A DNA stretch of 64,000 nt from Desulfobacteraceae bacterium (GTDB lineage Bacteria; Desulfobacterota; Desulfobacteria; Desulfobacterales; Desulfosarcinaceae), in assembly GCA_024230435.1 (NCBI GenBank), contig JAAERL010000137.1, forward strand, positions 18,224-82,223, in the 5' to 3' direction. Made by a program: the position numbers and the translations under genes. The number at the start of each line of letters is the position of its first letter. Position 1 is the stretch's first letter. This document shows, piece after piece, positions 18,480 through 27,122 of this stretch. The notes beneath the pieces are model-generated. The model was not told the DNA's origin. It saw nothing but the letters and a program-made list of their open reading frames with translations, and searched no databases.

Positions 18480-18497
18480 GAACCACAAGTCCTAACT

Positions 18498-18644
18498 TGT
18501 GTCTATCCGTAAAATGACCAACTTGTCCGATATTTTAAGCCGCACTTAAAATTTTATCCTCAAAATATGAATAATATGCCTGTGATAAAATCTTTTCGTA
18601 CGTCTTGATTTCGGACAAATTTGCCTGGTTCCGGGTGGACACTA
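18498..18644. repeat. Family-3 dispersed repeat, copy 1
   Basis: About 147 bp between pfaC and oleA. The left end TGTCTATCCGTAAAATGACC and the right end, inverted (TAGTGTCCACCCGGAACC), are imperfect complements, with a second pair (CTTGTCCGA / TCGGACAAA) inside. Interior words TTATCCT, AATATG and ATGCCTGTGATAAAA recur in order at 61677-61821. It lies inside an operon, so it must be transcribed. Confidence 0.65.
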
Positions 18645-18654
18645 AATTTGATAA

Positions 18655-21600
18655 TTAATGAATCGGTACTAAATCGAAACCAAAATTTTTCATTTCATAA
18701 ATAGCTAATCCATCGGCATACAAATACCCATCTGCAATAATTCTTGGGCACGGGTGCTCTTGTACTTCAGTGACGAGAACATCCACGGTAACCTTATTGT
18801 TGGATGCAATGACTTGGCCCCGGTAAGACCACTGGGGCAAAGACCCGGCTATAAGTTCAAAACGGTGTGCCGGCTGTAAATCCGGCCAGCGCTTTAAGGC
18901 TGCATATTTAACGAGTTGAAGAAAAGATTCAACTCCCAATGATCCTGGACAAACCGGGTCCTGGTAAAAATGGGCTTTAAAAAACCATTCTTGCGGGTTT
19001 ATTTTTTTTGATCCGCGAATAAACCCTAGACCATGGGGGCCGCCGTTTTTGCAATAGCTTTCCACGGTATCAATCATTAATAGCGCGCCAGAAGGCAGGG
19101 ATAAGCCTTGCGGCTGAAAAACGGTTTTATCGGCGATGGCTTGTTCAGGTGATAATGGAGCGGATTTGTCCAGAAGTACATTTGCGTTGCCGCGTTCATT
19201 TTTGCAAGTCTGGTATGTTTCTACTCGAAGGCCGATTTGGTGGTCCAGAGATTCAGTTGTAAAAAAACCAAAATAAGTACTGCCGTCAAAAATCGGTGTG
19301 TTTGCAGCCAATATCTCAAAATCGAAGTTTTCGATTATCATATCGGCGGCATCAGAAATTTTTGTTACCCTCGTACGCATAGTCAGTCTTGCCGATTCCG
19401 GGTATACATTTTTATGAATCCGGGTTTGTCCGCCAAGATTTCGAAATTTTAGATCTTTTTTGCTTTTCAAAGCCGATCCCATGTAAGCGGCAAGCCAGCC
19501 GCAGGGCTGCAACGCTATTTCCAATAAGACGCAAAAAGGCATAACGCCGCTTTGATCCGCCTTAAAATACCAGTCATGGGGATTAACATTGTAATAGGCT
19601 TGCACCCAACCGTCAGGCTTTAGCACCCAGGGACTCGGTTCCACCTTGGTAATGCCGTGTATAAAGCTAAAGGGCGGGGCAGGCAAACGGGCAATAAAGC
19701 GGTCATGGTCAAATTTTTTATAGGCTTGGCCGAAAGCAAGCGAAGGTTTGCCCGTGGCAAATTCCAGAATTTGATCACGGGTAAAAAGATCCGGTTGGCT
19801 TTGATTTGGAGCTGGTTCAGCCTGGCGAAAACCATTCTGGCGATGCTTCCAGAAAGAGGTGATGTCATTTTCACAAAGGCCGGTCAGTTGCATGGACATG
19901 TCTTTGAAAAAGACAATGTAATGCCCATCGGCATACATATGCGCATCGGCAATCACATAAGGTTCGGGATTATAGCCGATAGCTTTGATTTCTAAAGCAT
20001 AATGAGCATGTCGGGTGTCCGGCGTTACCGGTCCGCGGCATTTGAGCTTACATGCGATGCCTTGAACCGGCTCATATGCCACATCCTGCTTTTCGGTTAG
20101 CCATCCCATTCTTAATAGCAATACCCGAAGGCTGTGGGCACAGCACTCATACATCAATGTCCCGGGCATGACCATGTCATCAACGAAATGACACTTTAAA
20201 AACCAGGCATTCGGATCGATATCCGCTTCGGCCTTAATATACCCAAGGCCCCAGCGTCCGCCGTGGGGATCTGCCTCTAGCACGCGGTCGATAACACGCA
20301 TCCGGTTGCCGGGCAGTGTCAACGCATCCGGCAATTTGATTCCCTGAAAAAGATTGCCAAAACAGTCTTGAGCATCGCCCCGGCGTAATGATTCGATCTG
20401 TTCGTCCGAATAGGATGTCTTTTCAAAGGGAACAATCGGTGAAAACGGCGTTGCCCCGGCCGTTGCCTCAGGGGCTTTGTCTTCTTTGTCTTCGTCGGTT
20501 AAGATGATGCCGCCGGAATCTTGCACTTCCTGCTGTGTAAAAAAACCGGCACAGCCGTCGACCATGGTAATAAAGGGCTGATCTGCAATATAGCTTTCGT
20601 AGTTAAATAAAAATAGATAGGTTTTTCCGTGCTTAATGAATTTATCGATATGGATATCATACCGTATGGTTTCCCCCGGTTGGGGTAGGCCACGGTGAAA
20701 AGTGACTGTGGCATCCAGAAGGCGATATGTGCGTTGGCCTTTGACCTGGTGATCAATACCAAGATAGCCGCTTAAAAATAGATCCGCCTGCCCGGCTTCA
20801 ACTGAAATACAAACCGGCGCGCGTGCGCCGTCAAGATACCAAGCATCCTCCAATACATCGTGTTCGGTCACAACCCTGCCTTTGTTCATGCTGCATTTTT
20901 CACCTTCCACAAGCATAATGCGATCAACAAGCATCAAGGGTTCATCGGGTAGCCGGACACGGGCAGGGTAGGTATCAATGATATCGAATGCTGGTCCCAA
21001 TACTTTGCCAACAGAACCAATGGCGAATTCCATGCACTGTTCGCGGTTAAAGGCGACTGTTGGGGATTTTACCGGTTGCACAACCGATGGCCCCTTATGT
21101 ACGGCTTCGGGTTCTGAAATCATCTTCGTTTCAGAAACATCTGAAGAATTCATAAGCCGATGTGCAAGATTGAGCGTATTTGCATATTGAGAGCTGATTT
21201 GGCTGGAAAGGTTCAGAAAATTCTCGTGGGCCTTGGCCGTTGCAGTAATATTTTTATTGAACTCATTTATCAAAGACCCGAAGATCTTTTGTTGATCTTC
21301 GGATAATAAACTGGTTTCAATAGATGATTGATGGCCGGCTTGAACCTGTTGAGGTCTGTTTTCTTTTTCCATGTTTTTTTCCGGTGGCGCCTTTTGGGGA
21401 TTGATAGCCTGTTGCGGCGCAAATTCGATGTGTATGAGAGGCCCGCCTACCGGTACTCGGATAATTTTATTTTCCGGCGGCTTCGGCTGCTCTTGAAAAC
21501 CTTGAGGCTTCGCTTCTTCCGGTAAGACCGGGCTTTGCTCTAAAATTACATGCATACATCCGCCGTCATTGGTTATGGCGGCTACACATGCTTTTCGAGT

Positions 21601-24375
21601 CTTATTGGAGTTATCGTTGTTTTTTTCAAAATAGAGCGGTTTGCCGGGAAAATGAAAAGGACTTTTTTCCCAGGGGCTTTCTTTTGCTTTTGGTTCACTC
21701 GTTTGGGCGAAAGGAGCAATTGTTCCATGGTGAAGAGCCAAGGCCGATTTTGCCAGAGAAGCCAGCCCCGCTGTCGCCCCGGTATGGCCGATAACTGGTT
21801 TAAGGGCGCCTAAGGCAATGGAGGGCGTGGCGCAGCCGCCTTGTTTTTGAAAAAAAGCGGTGATTGCCCGGCTTTCTGTTTCATCCTCGGAGGGGATGCC
21901 GCTGCCGTGAGATTCATATAAACTGATTTGATCCGGATTAACTGAAGCATCCCGGAGGGCTTTTTTGAGGCTGAGCTCATAAACTTGCGGCGTGGGAGCT
22001 TCAGGGGCAAGGCGGCCGCCGCCCGCGCTGCCAATGCCTCGAATGATACCATAAATTCGGTCACCATCGCGGACGGCGTCCTGCCGCCGTTTCAATACCA
22101 GGGCGACAGCGCCTTCGCCCGGAAGGGTTCCATCCGCGTCTTTGTCAAAAGGCCGGATTTGGTTATTCCGGCTCAACGGCAAACGTGAAAAAAAGGTGGC
22201 CAGATTCCGTTCATTACAGAAGAGATCTACCGCGCCGGCGACCATTATATCGGTTGCCCCTGATTGCAAAAGTTGTGTGGCTAATTCAACAGCTCTTAAG
22301 CCTGACGCCTCTTCCGCCGAAACCGTAAAGGATGGTCCGCCAAACCGGAATTCACGAGCAATACGGCTGGCTACAATACTGCCCAAGGCCCCCAGCGTGC
22401 GTGCAGCGGTCAACGGCGGGCCGCAGTTGTCTCTGTTTTTTTCAAGCCAGGATTGTATCAGTGATGGCTCTATCTGCAAAAGGCCCTGTTTATGCCACCT
22501 TTGGGCAATATCAGGCAAACTCCAGCGCAAATTAAAGTTCGTAGCTTCAAAATCAAAACCGATACCGATGATGCTTCCCATTCTTTCACTGGAATCATCA
22601 ATGCGAAGTCCTGCGTTTTTAATGGCTGCAGCAACTGTCTTAAGCATAAGCAATTGCTGGGGTAAAATATCTTGAAATTCTCCCGGCGGAATTTTGAATT
22701 CGCCGATTTGCATGTCAATTGCTTTAAAAAACACCCCGCAGATAGTGTCCGTTCTGAGATGGCTTTTTAGAATATTCCGGTTTCGCCATCTCGTTGGAGC
22801 AATTTGCTTTAGTGTTGTGCGGTCTGCCTCCAGCGCTTCTTGAAAAGCCTTCAGGGATTTTATCGGGCCAAACTTCAAATCAATTCCCGTAATGGCGATG
22901 CAATTTGCGCTATCAACCGGGCAAGCCGGAAGGGTAGAACTGTCTGTTTTGCAAGGCTGGCGCCGGCAAACGGCTATGCGGTCTGCGCCTTGTTTGGAAT
23001 CATTTTCCGGATCATATGGTATCCACTCTTCTATAAGCGTATGGGCATTGATGCCGCCAAATCCGAAAGCGTTGACGGCAGCTCGTCTTGGAACAGCAGC
23101 TTGTCTTTTTAGCCAAGGTTCGGCATCGGTTTGAATACGAAAAGGGCTTTCATTTAATGGACTGGCTGCCGCCGCTTTTTCAAAATTCAAAGATGGCGGC
23201 AGCGTTTTATGATGAAGGGCCAAAAGGGTTTTTATCAGCCCAACGGCCCCGGCGCCTGTGAGCAAATGCCCAATCATTGATTTTACCGATCCAATGGCGC
23301 ATTGTCCCCGGTTCCACGACAAGTTTTCCCATAATCGGGTCATACTTTCTATTTCAGTAGCATCGCCAACGGGCGTTCCTGCTCCGTGACACTCGATATA
23401 ATCCACCTGATCCGGCGTCCAGCCGGATTGAAGATACGCATTGCGCATAGCCCTTACTTGACCTTGGGATTCAGGCGCCAATAAGTTGCCTCGCATATCA
23501 TTGGACAGCCCTATACCGCGGATGACGCCATATATGGTGTCTTGATCCCGCAGTGCATCCGAAAGACGCTTCAAAACAATGACACCGGCGCCTTCGCCAA
23601 CAACCAAACCGTCAGCAGCATGATCAAACGGAGCGCATCGTCCGGATGGCGATAATGCTTTTAGCTGGCTAAAGCCCACCTGGGTATAAATCGTATTCGC
23701 CCCGGATGCTCCCCCGGCCAGCATAATATCAGCCCTGTTGGATAAAAGCTCATCGCAGGCAAATTTCAGGGCGTACAAAGAAGATGCGCAAGCCGCATCC
23801 AGCGTATAGCAGCTGCCATTTAATCCCAATGCTGAGGCAGCCGCAGCCGCCGGACTGCTGACAACCCTTGAACATAGAAAATTATAGTTGGTTGAGTTGG
23901 TCTTTGTTTTTAAGGAGTTATTTGCATTTGCGTTTTCAAATAGGGACAGGGAAAAAGATGAGGTGGCGTCCGTGGGCAAGGCAATTGAGGCCATTATTAT
24001 GCCAATCCGGTCTTTTTCATACCGGTCACTATAAATTTTTTTGAATGCATCCCAGGCTGAAAAAATAACCCATTTATGGAGATGATCTAGTTTTTCCGGC
24101 AGCATGGTTTTAAGATTATTATTTAGCTGATCAAAATCTAATTGATCAAATGAAAAACCATCAACCAGACATGCCTTCCTTGAGTAGGTTTTATCCAAAG
24201 CGGACGATGGATCATATACCCAGTCAACAGCACCGGGCCAATGATTGTCAGGGATATCAGCAACTGCGCTGACTTTTTGTACAATATTATTCCAAAAGGC
24301 ATCAATGCCGATAGCTTTTGGAAATACTCCGGACATAGCAACTACGGCAATGCCATTTTTTTTATCAACATGCAT
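18655..24375 (-). CDS. pfaC: PfaC-type polyunsaturated fatty acid synthase subunit (KS-CLF-DH-DH)
   Basis: 1906 residues from the ATG at 24375. Domain order: KS (about 5-460) with nucleophile Cys in LDAACASSL and His in ECHGAGTPVGD and IGHLLTGAG. Next a chain-length-factor domain (about 495-950), where the Cys position reads SAEEASG, so it cannot condense. A Pro/Gln-rich linker follows (about 950-1100). Then four FabA-like hot-dog units, of which the second (CHFVDDMVMPGTLMYEC) and fourth (AHFYQDPVCPGSLGVES) keep the catalytic His and acidic residue while the first and third do not. This is the standard PfaC layout and length. No ACP or KR is present, so PfaA-like partners must act in trans; none is in this window. 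First gene of the ole operon, so it probably shapes the acyl chains given to OleA. Confidence 0.92.
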   Translation of the reverse strand: MHVDKKNGIAVVAMSGVFPKAIGIDAFWNNIVQKVSAVADIPDNHWPGAVDWVYDPSSALDKTYSRKACLVDGFSFDQLDFDQLNNNLKTMLPEKLDHLHKWVIFSAWDAFKKIYSDRYEKDRIGIIMASIALPTDATSSFSLSLFENANANNSLKTKTNSTNYNFLCSRVVSSPAAAAASALGLNGSCYTLDAACASSLYALKFACDELLSNRADIMLAGGASGANTIYTQVGFSQLKALSPSGRCAPFDHAADGLVVGEGAGVIVLKRLSDALRDQDTIYGVIRGIGLSNDMRGNLLAPESQGQVRAMRNAYLQSGWTPDQVDYIECHGAGTPVGDATEIESMTRLWENLSWNRGQCAIGSVKSMIGHLLTGAGAVGLIKTLLALHHKTLPPSLNFEKAAAASPLNESPFRIQTDAEPWLKRQAAVPRRAAVNAFGFGGINAHTLIEEWIPYDPENDSKQGADRIAVCRRQPCKTDSSTLPACPVDSANCIAITGIDLKFGPIKSLKAFQEALEADRTTLKQIAPTRWRNRNILKSHLRTDTICGVFFKAIDMQIGEFKIPPGEFQDILPQQLLMLKTVAAAIKNAGLRIDDSSERMGSIIGIGFDFEATNFNLRWSLPDIAQRWHKQGLLQIEPSLIQSWLEKNRDNCGPPLTAARTLGALGSIVASRIAREFRFGGPSFTVSAEEASGLRAVELATQLLQSGATDIMVAGAVDLFCNERNLATFFSRLPLSRNNQIRPFDKDADGTLPGEGAVALVLKRRQDAVRDGDRIYGIIRGIGSAGGGRLAPEAPTPQVYELSLKKALRDASVNPDQISLYESHGSGIPSEDETESRAITAFFQKQGGCATPSIALGALKPVIGHTGATAGLASLAKSALALHHGTIAPFAQTSEPKAKESPWEKSPFHFPGKPLYFEKNNDNSNKTRKACVAAITNDGGCMHVILEQSPVLPEEAKPQGFQEQPKPPENKIIRVPVGGPLIHIEFAPQQAINPQKAPPEKNMEKENRPQQVQAGHQSSIETSLLSEDQQKIFGSLINEFNKNITATAKAHENFLNLSSQISSQYANTLNLAHRLMNSSDVSETKMISEPEAVHKGPSVVQPVKSPTVAFNREQCMEFAIGSVGKVLGPAFDIIDTYPARVRLPDEPLMLVDRIMLVEGEKCSMNKGRVVTEHDVLEDAWYLDGARAPVCISVEAGQADLFLSGYLGIDHQVKGQRTYRLLDATVTFHRGLPQPGETIRYDIHIDKFIKHGKTYLFLFNYESYIADQPFITMVDGCAGFFTQQEVQDSGGIILTDEDKEDKAPEATAGATPFSPIVPFEKTSYSDEQIESLRRGDAQDCFGNLFQGIKLPDALTLPGNRMRVIDRVLEADPHGGRWGLGYIKAEADIDPNAWFLKCHFVDDMVMPGTLMYECCAHSLRVLLLRMGWLTEKQDVAYEPVQGIACKLKCRGPVTPDTRHAHYALEIKAIGYNPEPYVIADAHMYADGHYIVFFKDMSMQLTGLCENDITSFWKHRQNGFRQAEPAPNQSQPDLFTRDQILEFATGKPSLAFGQAYKKFDHDRFIARLPAPPFSFIHGITKVEPSPWVLKPDGWVQAYYNVNPHDWYFKADQSGVMPFCVLLEIALQPCGWLAAYMGSALKSKKDLKFRNLGGQTRIHKNVYPESARLTMRTRVTKISDAADMIIENFDFEILAANTPIFDGSTYFGFFTTESLDHQIGLRVETYQTCKNERGNANVLLDKSAPLSPEQAIADKTVFQPQGLSLPSGALLMIDTVESYCKNGGPHGLGFIRGSKKINPQEWFFKAHFYQDPVCPGSLGVESFLQLVKYAALKRWPDLQPAHRFELIAGSLPQWSYRGQVIASNNKVTVDVLVTEVQEHPCPRIIADGYLYADGLAIYEMKNFGFDLVPIH

Positions 24376-24559
24376 CAGGCAAACAACTTTCAATAGAAAA
24401 TTTTTAAAACCTGGAATTTATAAACAAGCCTAAAAATGAATGCAAGGACAATCATTTTAAAAATGAAGGATCATCGTTATTTCCAGCAAGAGATCTTACT
24501 GATTAGTTCAAAAAAAGGCAGATAGTTTGTGTTGAGCGCCCAGCCGGAAAAAATATGAT

Positions 24560-24589
24560 TTTATAATTAAATAAGATGACTAAAGTCAA
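24560..24589 (-). promoter_or_regulatory. Candidate sigma-70 promoter for pfaC-ole operon
   Basis: On the minus strand TTGACT, an 18-nt spacer, then TATAAA. It predicts a transcript start near 24553 and an untranslated leader of about 180 nt before pfaC. Five of six matches in each hexamer; the region is AT-rich, so chance matches are possible. Confidence 0.4.
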
Positions 24590-24632
24590 CAGTGCTTAAA
24601 AAAATACAGCAGTATGGTTTTAATTTATAATA

Positions 24633-24660
24633 TTGACCTTTTTGGAAAAAAATGTATTTT
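24633..24660 (+). promoter_or_regulatory. Candidate promoter for comEA
   Basis: TTGACC, a 16-nt spacer, then TATTTT, followed about 80 nt later by the GGAGG of comEA. It would drive transcription divergent from the pfaC operon. Weak -10. Confidence 0.3.
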
Positions 24661-24742
24661 TTCTAATTTCTTGGGGGGAATATAGACTCTGGTTGAAATG
24701 GCCAATTCTATATCTAAAATTATTAATCAAATTGGAGGAATG

Positions 24743-25030
24743 ATGAAAAAGTCGATTATGACACGAATTGCAGTTTTGGCAGTAGGCTTTGTTATGGTTT
24801 GCTCAGTTGCGGTTATGGCGGCCGATACTGGTAAGGTTAACATCAATACCGCTTCATTAGAGGAACTCACAGCTCTCAATGGTATTGGAAAAACGTACGC
24901 TGAACGAATTATCGAATTTCGCAAAGTCAATGGGCCATTCCAAAAGCCGGAGGATATACTAAAAATTAAAGGAATTGGTGATAAAACCTTAGAGGCGAAT
25001 AAAAACCGGATTATTATATCACAAGATTAG
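24743..25030 (+). CDS. ComEA-like exported helix-hairpin-helix protein
   Basis: 95 residues, start chosen at the ATG 4 nt after GGAGG (an adjacent ATG overlaps that spacing). Signal peptide MKKSIMTRIAVLAVGFVMVCSVAVMAA is followed by a complete ComEA core: KVNINTASLEELTALNGIGKTYAERIIEFRKVNGPF and DILKIKGIGDKTLEANKNRI, two helix-hairpin-helix motifs with G-I-G turns. Family members bind double-stranded DNA in the periplasm; ComEA serves DNA uptake, but this short secreted form is widespread in bacteria without competence. Stands alone, divergent from pfaC. Confidence 0.9.
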   Translation: MKKSIMTRIAVLAVGFVMVCSVAVMAADTGKVNINTASLEELTALNGIGKTYAERIIEFRKVNGPFQKPEDILKIKGIGDKTLEANKNRIIISQD

Positions 25031-25047
25031 ACTGTGTTTTCCAAATA

Positions 25048-25142
25048 AATGAGAATCCAGGTCAGGATAATTGCATAGGACAATAACCGGTTCCTATCTT
25101 TTACGGCATTTAGCATCCTTGAAAGGCGCCTGGATTTTCATT
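25048..25142. repeat. Long-range inverted repeat after comEA
   Basis: AATGAGAATCCAGG (25048-25061) and CCTGGATTTTCATT (25129-25142) are complementary at 13 of 14 positions, separated by 67 nt. TTATTTTTCC follows on the plus strand. It could be a loose terminator or a structured 3' transcript. The rest of the 392-bp gap up to 25422 is AT-rich with nothing recognisable. Confidence 0.35.
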
Positions 25143-25422
25143 TTATTTTTCCGTTGACAGGTAATTATATTTGTGGCCAATAGATGGCCAAGAAGCGGTC
25201 ACCTTTAGTTCTAATCTGATATGAGAGTGTAACTTAGTGTAATATTTGTCTGTTTAAAAAGGAGCAGATAATTAAAAACGCAAATTTTGTGGGGCTTGAT
25301 TGTATCCTGAATGTTGAGGCATCATAAATTTTTAAAAAATTATGTATATATGTTATTAATTCAAGATTCGTTAATAGAGAATAAGATTAAATTTATAAGT
25401 AAAGATACCTTTTGAGGATAGA

Positions 25423-26760
25423 ATGAACGTAAAAGGTTGCGTTAAAATAAAAGAAGAAATACCTGTTAATAAAAATAATAGTAACTGCGCTGCATTAACG
25501 TCGTTGGGATATCTAAAGGGAAAATCAAAAGCAGTTAAAAATAGTGATGAGAACTTAAAAAAAATTAAAATAATTCGAATTGTTTCAAGGCTCAATATTG
25601 GAGGGCCCTCAGTACATTGTTCGATTTTATCTAAAGGATTAAACAATAAGCAGTTTCAGTCAAAGCTTGTGGCCGGGTCAATTTCGCGCGATGAAGGGGA
25701 TATGAGCTATTTAATTAATGCAAATGGCCTTTTAATTAAAATTCCGGAATTGCAAAGGGAAATCAATTTTTTAAAAGACATAAAAGCCTTTTTAAAAATT
25801 ACGCGTATTATATTTCGGGAAAAACCTGATATCGTGCATACCCACATGGCAAAAGCCGGTGCAATTTCAAGGGCATCTGTATTTGTCTGCAATCTCGTGT
25901 TTAATAGAAAGATTAAGACCGTTCATACCTACCATGGGCATGTTTTATCAGATTATTTTGGTCCGCTTAAATCCTGGTTTTTTATTTGGGTGGAAAAAGT
26001 GTTATCCAAATCTACTGATGCGATTATTTCTCTGAGTTCAACCCAAAAATGGGAATTATCGAAGAAGTATAAACTTACAAGCGATGATAAAATTCATACA
26101 ATTAATTTGGGTTTTGACTTGACAAGATTTGTAAACACTAATGAGAAAGGTCTAATCCGCAAATCCCTCGGATTGAATGATAAGACTATTTTAATTGGTA
26201 TTGTTGGCAGGCTCGTGCCAATTAAAAACCATTTTTTATTTCTGGATTCAGCTAAAAAAATAAAAGAAAAATATCCTGACAAGCCGATCAAGTTTCTGAT
26301 CGTAGGCGATGGGGAGCTCAGATATCAGTTGGAGGCATATGCCTTTGACAGTGGAATCAGAGACAGTGTTATTTTTTATGGGTGGGCAAAAAAAATGGAG
26401 GATATCTATACTGATATAGATATTTTGCTGCTTACATCCAACAATGAAGGTACTCCAGTGTCTATTATTGAAGCAATGGCATCCTCAGTACCGGTAATTA
26501 CAACAGGTGTTGGAGGCGTAAAGGACCTTTTGGGAAACATAGAAAAAAAGTGCTTTGATGATACTGTTAAGATCTGTGAGAGAGGGATTTTGTGCCAAAA
26601 AGGTAATGCAGAAGCAATAGCAAGTGGTGTGGAATGCGTTTTTAATAATACTGATGATAATGATAAAAGAGTGGCGTTTGCAAAGCAATTTGTTTTTGAT
26701 AATTATACGGACAAGAAACTTATTGGAAGAATAGAAAATTTATACAAATCTCTTATGTGA
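25423..26760 (+). CDS. Glycosyltransferase family 4 protein
   Basis: 445 residues. After about 45 poorly conserved N-terminal residues the GT-B core begins IRIVSRLNIGGPSVHCSILSKGL, the acceptor-domain glycine loop. PDIVHTHMAKAG and VHTYHGHVLSDYF follow. The donor domain has ILIGIVGRLVPIKNHFLFLDSA and FLIVGDGELRYQLE, with EGTPVSIIEAMASSVPVITTGVGGVKDLL holding the E-x7-E motif. It probably transfers a sugar in polysaccharide or glycolipid assembly. The gene is clearly more AT-rich than its neighbours, with AAA/ATT/GAT codon preference, and has no glycan genes beside it; horizontal acquisition is likely. No good ribosome site is seen (TTTGAGGAT 7 nt upstream is the best). Confidence 0.88.
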   Translation: MNVKGCVKIKEEIPVNKNNSNCAALTSLGYLKGKSKAVKNSDENLKKIKIIRIVSRLNIGGPSVHCSILSKGLNNKQFQSKLVAGSISRDEGDMSYLINANGLLIKIPELQREINFLKDIKAFLKITRIIFREKPDIVHTHMAKAGAISRASVFVCNLVFNRKIKTVHTYHGHVLSDYFGPLKSWFFIWVEKVLSKSTDAIISLSSTQKWELSKKYKLTSDDKIHTINLGFDLTRFVNTNEKGLIRKSLGLNDKTILIGIVGRLVPIKNHFLFLDSAKKIKEKYPDKPIKFLIVGDGELRYQLEAYAFDSGIRDSVIFYGWAKKMEDIYTDIDILLLTSNNEGTPVSIIEAMASSVPVITTGVGGVKDLLGNIEKKCFDDTVKICERGILCQKGNAEAIASGVECVFNNTDDNDKRVAFAKQFVFDNYTDKKLIGRIENLYKSLM

Positions 26761-26795
26761 ATGAACAAAAAACAAGAGGCGCATTCTCCATCCTC

Positions 26796-26971
26796 TAAGG
26801 CGATTGGCGGAAAAGAATATACCATCTTGTATGTCTTTTCCCCGTCTTGTGCGTTATGCCAAAAATGCGAATACGTTAAGTATGCAAACTGATCAGCAAA
26901 ACTTTGGCGCGCCTTGAATACGAAAAAAAATCGAAGCTCAATCTGGTATATTCTTTTCCGCCAATCGCCTA
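26796..26971 (+). repeat. Family-1 dispersed repeat, copy B
   Basis: About 176 bp, same orientation as copy A. Ends TAAGGCGATTGGCGGAAAAGAATATACCA and TGGTATATTCTTTTCCGCCAATCGCCTA are perfect complements over 28 bases, the best-preserved ends of the family. Interior nearly identical to copies A and C. Confidence 0.88.
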
Positions 26972-27088
26972 CCCTTGCCCTCAGGTATGTTTAATCACCG
27001 GCCTCAGTGCCTGGAACGTGTGGAGTATTCCAGGGTGACCATATATTCCGGTGTAACGTAGCTCTCAAAGAGCTTAGGCTAATCAACC

Positions 27089-27114
27089 GGGCTTGAGAGT
27101 TACCTCTCAAGCCC
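27089..27114. terminator. Perfect 11-bp hairpin at the 3' end of the metallopeptidase gene
   Basis: GGGCTTGAGAG - TTAC - CTCTCAAGCCC, extended by ACC/GGT one step outward. It lies 9 bp past the stop of the minus-strand gene and 330 bp past the glycosyltransferase. Strong stem, but T-runs on both sides are poor, so either a bidirectional terminator or an mRNA-stabilising hairpin. Confidence 0.5.
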
Positions 27115-27122
27115 CTCGGTCT

